This document shows, one piece after another, positions 1 to 5,149 of a DNA stretch of 7,245 nucleotides. Source of the DNA: an uncultured Propionibacteriaceae bacterium. Its GTDB lineage: Bacteria; Actinomycetota; Actinomycetes; Propionibacteriales; Propionibacteriaceae. The notes below the pieces were generated by a model that saw nothing but the letters and a program-made list of their open reading frames with translations, did not search any database and was not told the origin of the DNA. Location: assembly GCA_936941515.1 (NCBI GenBank), contig CAKZJI010000125.1, positions 1-7,245 of the forward strand. The letters run 5' to 3'. How positions within the stretch are numbered: the first letter of the stretch is position 1; every line of letters begins with the position of its first letter. A program made the translations under genes and the position numbers.

Positions 1-430
1 CGACTCGAGGTCGTTGTGCATGGCGAGCGCGACGCCGTGCACGTCACCCGAACGCAGGCTCGCGAGCAAACCGTCGGACGGCTGCGGCTCGGGCACGTCC
101 TCACCCTCGCGCAGCCGGTCGCACTCGGCGTACACGGACGGGGTCGAGAGCCCCTCGTGCGTGAGCGCGAACAGCCACTCGAAGGTACCGGTGGCGAGCA
201 CCGGGACGATCTGCTCGCCGCGGCCCGTACCGAGCGCGGTGCCCCCGGTGAGGGCGAACGGCACGTCGGATCCGAGCTCGGCGGCGATCTCCTCGAGCTC
301 GTGTCGGCGCAGGCCGAGCCCCCACAGGGTGTCGCACGCGACGAGGGTGGCGGCCGCGTCGGCCGAACCGCCGGCCATGCCGCCCGCCACCGGGATGGCC
401 TTGACGATACTGATCGCGCACCGCTCCTCG
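1..430 (-). CDS. ispE: IspE fragment (4-diphosphocytidyl-2-C-methyl-D-erythritol kinase), internal part
   Basis: IspE phosphorylates the 2-hydroxyl of CDP-methylerythritol in the non-mevalonate isoprenoid pathway, using ATP in the cytosol. Reading the minus strand from about 430 to 1 gives an open frame with the GHMP-kinase glycine loop PVAGGMAGGSADAAA (encoded near 353-397), preceded by a basic residue in VKAIPVAGG. This is followed by LWGLGL, then GSDVPFALTGGTALGTGRGE, which is the C-terminal-half signature of IspE. The actinobacterial form of the loop often has GMAGGS in place of GLGGGS. The fragment lacks the N-terminal third of the family, including the PAKINL motif, and runs off the left edge before the C terminus. 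Upstream in the same frame the sequence changes to a different protein (YaaA-like), so the 430 boundary is approximate. It is very GC-rich compared with the genes to the right. Family assignment is firm; that it belongs to the same genome as the rest of the window is doubtful. Confidence 0.85.
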
Positions 431-690
431 ACGTCGAAGCGCTCGGCGAGCCCGGTGGCAAGACCCTCCGGACGCCGCGGGTCGAGCCCCAGATCGCAGA
501 TCGCCCGCGCCACCAGCCCGCGGGTGTGCTTGGCCATGTGGGTCGCCCCCGGCACCTTCACCTGCACCCATGCGTCCGCCTGCGGACCGGTGGGGGTCCA
601 CGCCGCGGCGTACGTGCTCGAGCGGCAATCGACGATCAACCCGCGGGCCGCGGCGGCCGCCACGCTGGGCGCCAGGGCCTGTCGGAGCGC
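431..690 (-). CDS. yaaA: YaaA/DUF328 family C-terminal fragment (peroxide stress protein)
   Basis: The same minus-strand frame that carries IspE reads upstream as a different protein. It contains RGLIVDCRSSTYAAAW (near 590-640), then HMAKHTRGLVARAICDLGLD (near 481-540), then a PRRPEGLATGLAERFDVE tail. The pattern of a short strand, DCRS-x-x-Y, and a later S/T-H-x-x-K-x-T-R-G is what I recall of the C-terminal half of YaaA proteins, which in E. coli limit free iron and DNA damage during peroxide stress. The N-terminal half of the family (normally about 250 residues) is absent. No start codon or ribosome binding site can be assigned. It continues without a stop into the IspE segment, with the change near the sequence LAERFDVEE. 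Both ends are therefore approximate. The recognition rests on remembered motifs and is less secure than the IspE call. Confidence 0.6.
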
Positions 691-744
691 GACAATGCCG
701 CGCGCCGCAGCGGTGTGTAGCTGCCCATCGGAGCGCACCAGCAG
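691..744. other. Unassigned spacer between two opposed gene fragments
   Basis: These bases lie between the YaaA-like fragment on the minus strand and the CoA-ligase fragment on the plus strand. The minus frame stays open here ([14 protein letters not shown] and onward), but I do not recognise this stretch as part of YaaA, which should carry a Y-R-L-S type motif at this distance. The plus frame has a stop (TAG at 718-720). It may be a small piece of a third gene or a divergent part of YaaA. The orientation of coding changes across it. Confidence 0.35.
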
Positions 745-944
745 GTGGGGCAGCAGTTCCAGGCCCGCGAGATCGCGTTCCAGCTCGGCCTCAACATCAA
801 GCAGGTCTCGGCGGCGGTGAAGACCATCATGAACGCCTACCGGGCGTTCCGCGATTGCGACGGCACCATGCTCGAGATCAACCCGCTGATCCTCACCGGT
901 AGTGGTGATGTGATTGCGCTGGACGCCAAGTTCAACTTCGACAT
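745..944 (+). CDS. Succinyl-CoA/malate-CoA ligase beta subunit fragment (SucC/MtkA family)
   Basis: In the intact family this subunit binds nucleotide and pairs with an alpha subunit to interconvert succinate (or malate), CoA and ATP with the CoA ester. The plus-strand frame shows [12 protein letters not shown], then a helix ending AYRAF, then [13 protein letters not shown] and [16 protein letters not shown] and the following LDAK/LDGK segment are the metal-nucleotide site of the ATP-grasp domain; in E. coli SucC the corresponding Asn199 and Asp213 bind magnesium. Only about 65 residues are present out of roughly 390, with no N-terminal ATP-grasp lobe and no C-terminal CoA-ligase domain. The GTG at 745 is not a credible start because it falls mid-domain. 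At the right end, where FDDNAL should follow, the frame passes into a phosphodiesterase. The style of sequence resembles malate-CoA ligase MtkA at least as much as canonical SucC; I cannot separate them from this piece. Confidence 0.75.
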
Positions 945-1389
945 CAAAGCCAACGGAGCCACCGCTCCCCTGGCGCAGCTGATACGAAGGCATGGCGCGG
1001 AGCAGCGGGTCTGCGTCGGCTCGTTTTCGCAGCACAGAATCAACCGGTTCCGGCGGATGCTTCCCGGGGTCATGACGGCTGTGGGCCCCGTGGGGGTCAC
1101 AGCCATGCGACTCGGGCTGCTGCGCGCATACCGTCCAGGAGGACCCGGGGTGTTCCAGATTCCCGTCACGCATCGGGTTGCCGGAGTGACCCTCCCGCTG
1201 CTGACACGATCACGGATCCGTGCCATCCACCAGGCTGGCTACCGCGTCCATGTCTGGACAATCGACGTACCCGACGAGATGCACACCCTGATCGACTGGG
1301 GGGTCGACGGGATCGTGACTGATCGTCCGGATCTGCTTCGGGAAGTACTGCGGTCCCGAGGCATGTGGACCAGCAGACTGGGAACCTGA
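930..1389 (+). CDS. Glycerophosphodiester phosphodiesterase, C-terminal half (5' part missing)
   Basis: GDPD enzymes hydrolyse glycerophosphodiesters released from phospholipids to glycerol-3-phosphate and an alcohol. The frame from about FNFDIK (930-950) onward fits the second half of the TIM barrel. It has [20 protein letters not shown] in the middle and [35 protein letters not shown] near the end, the hallmark barrel strands with the conserved Trp and the G-V-D-G-I-x-T-D-x-P signature. The stop is TGA at 1387-1389. The N-terminal half with the HRG and E-x-D catalytic motifs is missing; in its place is the CoA-ligase fragment, joined in frame at a FNFD that both families plausibly share. 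Base composition from here on matches the genes to the right, so this is probably the true neighbour of rbpA, cut at its 5' side by a bad join. Natural loss is the alternative, and would leave the protein inactive. Confidence 0.85.
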
Positions 1390-1406
1390 GTTGAACGTGA
1401 GACGTT
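1380..1406 (+). promoter_or_regulatory. Candidate SigR/SigH-type (thiol-oxidative stress ECF sigma) promoter for rbpA
   Basis: GGGAAC at 1380-1385 is followed by a 17-base spacer and CGTT at 1403-1406. This matches the actinobacterial GGGAAY-N16-19-cGTT consensus of Streptomyces SigR and mycobacterial SigH/SigE. A start site about 6-8 bases later would leave a 5' leader of roughly 15 bases containing just the Shine-Dalgarno sequence. In Streptomyces coelicolor rbpA is an established SigR target, so position, spacing and gene identity agree. The -35 element lies inside the last codons of the upstream phosphodiesterase gene. No experiment is implied by the sequence. Confidence 0.6.
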
Positions 1407-1411
1407 CAACT
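1389..1411. repeat. Perfect 10-bp inverted repeat with 3-base centre upstream of rbpA
   Basis: AGTTGAACGT (1389-1398) and ACGTTCAACT (1402-1411) are exact reverse complements separated by GAG. The left arm starts at the last base of the upstream stop codon and the right arm contains the candidate -10 element (1403-1406). It could be an operator for a dimeric regulator overlapping the promoter. A stem-loop closing the upstream transcript is possible too, but there is no T-run after it and the Shine-Dalgarno sequence begins 5 bases later. An operator role seems likelier, though no cognate regulator is in the window. Confidence 0.65.
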
Positions 1412-1415
1412 TCAT

Positions 1416-1423
1416 AAGGAGGT
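1416..1423 (+). promoter_or_regulatory. Full-strength Shine-Dalgarno sequence of rbpA
   Basis: AAGGAGGT is an 8-base match to the anti-Shine-Dalgarno end of 16S rRNA and ends 4 bases before the ATG at 1428. It fixes the rbpA start and suggests strong translation. Confidence 0.9.
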
Positions 1424-1427
1424 ACTG

Positions 1428-1763
1428 ATGGCAGATCGCACACTGCGAGGCGTCGGACTGGGCGCCAAGAGTTTCGAGGATGAGCAGGGCATCGAGTTCG
1501 CTGAACGCAGCCATGTCGGTTTCGACTGCCCCAAGGGGCACCACTTCGAGGTGACCTTCGCCATTGAGGCGGAGTTGCCCTTCGAGTGGGAGTGCAAGAA
1601 GTGTGGTCTGATGGCCAAACGCTCTGACGGTGCCACCGGGGAGGAGAAGGAGGCCAAGGCGCCCCGTACCCATTGGGACATGCTACGCGAGCGACGGAGT
1701 ATCCCAGAACTTGAGGAGATCCTTTCCGAGCAGCTCGACAAGCTCAGGGGCTCCGAGGACTGA
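1428..1763 (+). CDS. rbpA: RNA polymerase-binding protein RbpA
   Basis: RbpA is a small actinobacterial transcription factor that bridges RNA polymerase and the principal sigma factor. It stabilises the open complex and contributes to basal rifampicin tolerance. The 111-residue length is typical. The N-terminal MADRTLRGVGLGAKSFE matches the family tail. The core has Cys34, His38, Cys56 and Cys59 (FDCPKGH and WECKKCG), the zinc-ligand arrangement described for the Streptomyces coelicolor protein and lost in mycobacterial RbpA. Residues 79-108 (PRTHWDMLRERRS, then an acidic-basic helix) form the basic linker and sigma-interaction domain. The start is fixed by an ideal Shine-Dalgarno sequence. 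The gene sits behind a candidate stress promoter and a perfect inverted repeat, and its last 20 bases overlap the end of fxsA on the other strand. The M. tuberculosis homologue Rv2050 likewise lies beside ppm1 and fxsA on the opposite strand. Confidence 0.97.
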   Translation: MADRTLRGVGLGAKSFEDEQGIEFAERSHVGFDCPKGHHFEVTFAIEAELPFEWECKKCGLMAKRSDGATGEEKEAKAPRTHWDMLRERRSIPELEEILSEQLDKLRGSED

Positions 1764-2241
1764 TTTCGGGGATCGTCTCCTCCGGACCAGACTGCTCGGC
1801 CACCACCTCCCCTTCGATGACCGTCGGCCCCAGGTTGCGTTTGGTCAGCGCGCGCCCGAACAACTTGCCGAGAGTGCTGCGGACTAGGTGCCTGGTGGGC
1901 GGGATCAGCAACAGGAAACCGAAGACGTCGGATACGAAGCCTGGTGAGATCAGGAGAATCCCACCGGCCAGAACTAGGACGGCGTCTGCGGTTTGACCTG
2001 GTGGCAAAGCACCTGTGGCCAATGAATGCACCATGGCATTCCAGGTGCGTCGTCCCTCGCGCTGTAACAGCCAGCATCCAGCCAGGGTGGCACCGATCAT
2101 CAGTGCAACAGTCCACCAGCCGAGGACACTCGCAACCCAGATGAACGTCGCAACCTCAATGCCGAGGAAGACCGCCAGTGGGAGTATCACCCACAGCAAT
2201 CCCCGCATGTTTCCGGCTCCCCCGCCGCGGTACTCAGTCAT
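1744..2241 (-). CDS. fxsA: FxsA family membrane protein
   Basis: FxsA proteins are small cytoplasmic-membrane proteins; overproduction of the E. coli member suppresses F-exclusion of phage T7, and the normal role is not settled. The 165-residue product has hydrophobic segments at about 14-36, 41-59 and 88-114. It carries the family signature GGILLISPGFVSDVFGFLLLIPPTR (residues 93-117), split by a charged loop (QREGRRTW, 60-67). The C-terminal tail, about 50 residues, is polar and ends PEISPRSP. I chose the ATG at 2241-2239 because GGAGG lies 7 bases upstream and the start overlaps the ppm1 stop by 8 bases, which suggests coupled translation. A second possible start is Met12 (2208), directly before the first membrane segment. 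It is the last gene of the minus-strand run, and its 3' end overlaps the rbpA 3' end by 20 bases. The M. tuberculosis counterpart is Rv2053c in the same neighbourhood. Confidence 0.92.
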   Translation of the reverse strand: MTEYRGGGAGNMRGLLWVILPLAVFLGIEVATFIWVASVLGWWTVALMIGATLAGCWLLQREGRRTWNAMVHSLATGALPPGQTADAVLVLAGGILLISPGFVSDVFGFLLLIPPTRHLVRSTLGKLFGRALTKRNLGPTVIEGEVVAEQSGPEETIPEISPRSP

Positions 2242-2998
2242 GGCGTCGCCTCCGGAATATCTGCTTCAGCTGCTGCCAGCGATGTTTCATCCCCATCCTG
2301 GTGGTGGAGAGGATGGCCTCCTTCACAACGGCGCTCCCCATCTTGGAGTCACCGAACTCACGTTCCACGAACTCAATGGGAACCTCGACGATGCGGAGTC
2401 CAGCACGGTGCGCATGCCAGGTCAGATCACGTTGGATGCCGTATCCCCTGCGATCAATGGGCAGATCCACAATCCGTTTAAGAGCGCTGGCGCGGAAGGC
2501 GTTGAAACCGCCTGTGATATCGCGGTACGGTAAACCCAGCATCAGCCGGATATACAGGGAGCCGCCCCGAGACAGAAACTCTCGGGTCCACGGCCAGTTG
2601 ACAACAGATCCCCCCCTGACCCAGCGAGAGCCTTTGACCATGTCAGCGTATTCTAGAGCCGCCAGGAGATCGGGAAGCTGCTCCGGCTGATGTGATCCGT
2701 CGGCATCATGTTCGACAAGCACCCCGTATCCGCGCTCCAGGCCCCAGTGGAATCCTGCGAGATATGCCGCTCCTAGGCCCTCCTTGCCCTGACGGTGCAG
2801 AACGTGGACGTGGTCATCGCCAGCGGCCATCTCATCGGCCAACTCGCCCGTGCCATCTGGGGAATTGTCATCCACCACCAGCACATGGGCATCAGGAACG
2901 CTGCGACGAATCCGCGAGGTGATGCTTCGGATGTTCTGCGCCTCGTTGAAGGTGGGAATGATGACGAGTGCCTCGCCCGAATGTGGGGCTTCTGTCAT
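2234..2998 (-). CDS. ppm1: Polyprenol monophosphomannose synthase (GT2 family)
   Basis: This glycosyltransferase moves mannose from GDP-mannose to polyprenyl phosphate on the cytoplasmic face of the membrane. The product feeds lipoglycan synthesis and protein O-mannosylation in actinobacteria. The 254-residue protein is a single GT-A domain. It has IPTFNE (14-19), DDNSPDGT (43-50), the metal-binding DADGSHQPE (98-106), GSRW (123-126), DITGGFNAF (160-168) and FVEREFGDSKM (210-220), all signatures of the DPM1/Ppm1 group. It has no C-terminal membrane helices, the soluble type of DPM1, and ends in a basic tail (RRRRHD). The usual EMDADGSH is EHDADGSH here, a small variation. The ATG overlaps the lnt stop as ATGA and is served by AAGGAG five bases upstream inside lnt. 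In M. tuberculosis the same domain is fused behind an Lnt domain as Ppm1 (Rv2051c); here the two are separate. Confidence 0.95.
   Translation of the reverse strand: MTEAPHSGEALVIIPTFNEAQNIRSITSRIRRSVPDAHVLVVDDNSPDGTGELADEMAAGDDHVHVLHRQGKEGLGAAYLAGFHWGLERGYGVLVEHDADGSHQPEQLPDLLAALEYADMVKGSRWVRGGSVVNWPWTREFLSRGGSLYIRLMLGLPYRDITGGFNAFRASALKRIVDLPIDRRGYGIQRDLTWHAHRAGLRIVEVPIEFVEREFGDSKMGSAVVKEAILSTTRMGMKHRWQQLKQIFRRRRHD
2249..2253 (-). promoter_or_regulatory. Ribosome binding site deciding the fxsA start
   Basis: GGAGG on the minus strand lies inside the last codons of ppm1, 7 bases before the ATG at 2241. It favours that start over Met12 and supports translational coupling with ppm1. Confidence 0.65.
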
Positions 2999-4548
2999 TG
3001 TTTCTCCTTCACGGTCACGACGTCATCGTAATTTCGATCCAGCCTACCGGGAATGCGACATCCCGCAATGGTGGCGATGATTGCGCCCACCAGACTGGTG
3101 ATCGACAGCAAAGGTGCCACCCGGACTGCTGCAGTGACATTGTCCCGCAGCGGGACAGAATAGATACGATGCGCTGCGGTGTATTCCCGGGTGGGCTCAT
3201 GCACCCTTCCGGTAGCGTCGATGAGACCGGAATAGCCGTTGAGAGTGGTGGCCACGAACTCGCGTCGCAGCTCGGCGGCACGGACCCGGTTGATGGCCAT
3301 CTGCTGCCGGGGCTCGATGGTACCGGAGAAATTGTGGGTGGTGCTCTGGGCGACCTGGATGTGGGAGCCGGCGTTGACGATGTCGTAGACCGTCTGATCG
3401 TAGGCCAGCTCGTAGCAGATCACAGTTCCCGCCTGAAGGTCTGGGAATCTGGGTGACGGTATGGCCAGCACCCCAGCTCCGTCGCCGGGAATCGACTGCT
3501 CCCCCGCACGTTTGACTTCCGGAAACAGGGGCTCCAGGATCTCCCGCATGGGAACAAACTCCCCGAAGGGGACGAGATTGCGCTTGTGATAGTCCGCGGT
3601 CACTCCCTCCCCCGGCGCCCAGACCTGCGAGGTGGTCTGCCTGGTGTGCGGTTCCGGCCCCACCGTCAGCGCCCCGACGAGGACCGGAACCCGGGCCAGC
3701 TCGACGGCCGCGGTGATCTGCGCCCGGGTTGTGCGGTTGATGCTGGGGTCGGTGTCGGTAGAGTTCTCAGCCCACACGATCATGTCGAGGGGCTTCCCCT
3801 CTGACCGGGACTCAGCCAGCAGGAAAATCGTCTCACTCAGGTGATGTGGCGTGGCGCCCGTGGCAGCGATGTAGCCCCCGAGCTCACCGAGCTCGACATT
3901 CCCCTGGACCATGCCTATGTTCACCGTCTGCGCCGGCTGGTCAACCGGAATCAGCAGCAGCGCTCCCCCGAGACTGAACACAGCAACGGCGAGGAATGCC
4001 GGCATCACCCTCCGCTGCTTTCCCAGAACTGCGAGGGCACAGCATCCGGTGAATGCGACGAGCCACGTCGCCCCAGGGGTTCCGACGTAGGGCAGCCAGC
4101 CGGCGAGCGGCTGGTCGATCGTCGTGTACCCAAGTCGCATCCAGGGAAAACCCCCGAAGGGGACCATGGCAGCGCCCGACTCGATGGCCACCCAGACCAT
4201 CGGCGTCAGAAGAGGCCAGAAGGGCAGGCGGGTGATGAATCTCGTTGCCATCCCTGCCAGTCCGATCCATATCGCCATCAGCGCCACCAGAGCGAACACC
4301 GCTGCACCAGCTTGCGACGCGACCCACCAGATGGTGCAGCCGTAGTACGACGCACCAGCCAACCAGCCCAGGCCGAAAGCCGAGCGAGCCCGGCGCCCAG
4401 CCGCCAGCCACGTCAGCAGACCCACGCCCGCAGCCGTGCAGGGCCACAGACCCCAGGGCGCAAACCCTAAGGCGAGGAGGAAACCGCTGCCCAGGGCGAG
4501 TGACATGAGTACCCAGGGATGAAGCGTTGCCTTGTCCAACCGTGTCAT
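2995..4548 (-). CDS. lnt: Apolipoprotein N-acyltransferase
   Basis: Lnt adds the third acyl chain to the N-terminal S-diacylglycerol cysteine of lipoproteins, acting in the cytoplasmic membrane with its nitrilase-like domain outside. The 517-residue protein matches the usual length. It has several hydrophobic segments over residues 10-200, then a carbon-nitrogen hydrolase domain from about 207 to 465, and a last membrane helix near 474-496. The catalytic triad is visible: Glu261 in WAENSTD, Lys322 in YHKRNLVPFGEFVP and Cys378 in VICYELAYD. The first motif usually reads WPENS, so Ala260 is a departure, and the N-N-A-W-F-type motif is replaced by TTHNFSGT (403-410). The start is 7 bases after the metW stop, with no clear Shine-Dalgarno sequence, so reinitiation is likely. 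Its partner gene ppm1 follows with a 4-base overlap. In mycobacteria Lnt and Ppm1 interact or are fused, so a shared envelope role is reasonable. Confidence 0.94.
   Translation of the reverse strand: MTRLDKATLHPWVLMSLALGSGFLLALGFAPWGLWPCTAAGVGLLTWLAAGRRARSAFGLGWLAGASYYGCTIWWVASQAGAAVFALVALMAIWIGLAGMATRFITRLPFWPLLTPMVWVAIESGAAMVPFGGFPWMRLGYTTIDQPLAGWLPYVGTPGATWLVAFTGCCALAVLGKQRRVMPAFLAVAVFSLGGALLLIPVDQPAQTVNIGMVQGNVELGELGGYIAATGATPHHLSETIFLLAESRSEGKPLDMIVWAENSTDTDPSINRTTRAQITAAVELARVPVLVGALTVGPEPHTRQTTSQVWAPGEGVTADYHKRNLVPFGEFVPMREILEPLFPEVKRAGEQSIPGDGAGVLAIPSPRFPDLQAGTVICYELAYDQTVYDIVNAGSHIQVAQSTTHNFSGTIEPRQQMAINRVRAAELRREFVATTLNGYSGLIDATGRVHEPTREYTAAHRIYSVPLRDNVTAAVRVAPLLSITSLVGAIIATIAGCRIPGRLDRNYDDVVTVKEKQ
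3004..3009 (-). promoter_or_regulatory. Ribosome binding site of ppm1 within the lnt 3' end
   Basis: AAGGAG on the minus strand, embedded in the final Lys-Glu codons of lnt, stands 5 bases before the ppm1 ATG. Together with the ATGA stop-start overlap it indicates coupled translation of lnt and ppm1. Confidence 0.75.
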
Positions 4549-4555
4549 CGACAGA

Positions 4556-5149
4556 TCACCGTTTCGCGTGCAGCAGGTAGACCGCGGAGCTGGCTAGCAG
4601 GTTGGCGCTCCACTCCCCCAGTCTCAGCGGATGGCCAGCACTGTCCAGGGGAATGCAGCGGTCGACGGAGAACCCCAGAGATGTGAACAGCGGCACCAGA
4701 TCCTTCAACGATGTGAAATGGAGGTTCGGGCTGTCGTACCAGTTGTAGGGAAGGTCTTTGGTCACTGGCATACGGCCTCGCAGCAGGCGCAGCCGGTTGC
4801 GCCAGTGAACGAAGTTCGGCATCGAGATGATCCCGTGCTGGGCAATGCGGCCGATCTCCCTCAGCACCAGAGCTGGGAGACGCACATTCTGCAGGGTTCC
4901 GGACAGTACCACGACGTCATATGAGTCATCAGCGAATTGGTCAAGCTGGCTGTTGATGTCGAGATCTATCACGTTCACGCCTTGGCGCAGCGCCGCCAGA
5001 TAGGGCTCGGCTTCGATCTCCACCCCAGTGCCGCGGCAGCCCTTGCCCTCCAGCAGCCGCAGCAACTGCCCGTCGCCGCATCCCAAGTCGAGCACCCGCG
5101 AGTCGGTCGGTATCAGGTCGGCGATCAGCCTCAGGTCGGCGCGGGTCAT
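4556..5149 (-). CDS. metW: Methionine biosynthesis protein MetW (SAM-dependent methyltransferase fold)
   Basis: MetW accompanies MetX in many proteobacteria, and genetic work in Pseudomonas shows it is needed with MetX for homoserine acylation. Its own biochemical activity is not well defined. The 197-residue protein opens with a Rossmann SAM-binding motif VLDLGCGDG (19-27) and an acidic strand end VEIE (43-46). It carries the family-specific blocks SMPNFVHWRNRL (109-120) and PYNWYDSPNLHFTS (134-147). Its ATG overlaps the metX stop (ATGA at 5149-5146), with GGAG five bases upstream, so the two are almost certainly translated together. The pair is more familiar from proteobacteria than from actinobacteria. 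Base use looks like that of its neighbours, so recent acquisition is not evident. Confidence 0.93.
   Translation of the reverse strand: MTRADLRLIADLIPTDSRVLDLGCGDGQLLRLLEGKGCRGTGVEIEAEPYLAALRQGVNVIDLDINSQLDQFADDSYDVVVLSGTLQNVRLPALVLREIGRIAQHGIISMPNFVHWRNRLRLLRGRMPVTKDLPYNWYDSPNLHFTSLKDLVPLFTSLGFSVDRCIPLDSAGHPLRLGEWSANLLASSAVYLLHAKR

Noticed and set aside
14..900. Several long plus-strand open frames over the first 900 bases, including ones of over 230 codons
   Set aside because: They are rich in Arg, Pro, Ser and Ala with no recognisable motif, and lie opposite the IspE and YaaA frames; they are shadow frames of GC-rich coding DNA.
1077..1104. Imperfect hairpin (GGCTGTG...CACAGCC with a CCCC/GGGG inner stem)
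   Set aside because: It is internal to the phosphodiesterase coding sequence, where it encodes a family-consistent stretch, and there is no T-run; coincidence is likelier than a terminator.
745..1389. A single 214-codon fusion protein starting at the GTG of 745
   Set aside because: The start falls inside an ATP-grasp domain, and the product would contain half-domains of two unrelated enzymes, so it is better read as two joined fragments.
3141..3157. Palindrome TGTCCCGC-A-GCGGGACA
   Set aside because: It lies inside lnt coding sequence, far from any start. Arms of 8 bp with a 1-base centre are not surprising by chance in a GC-rich window of this size.
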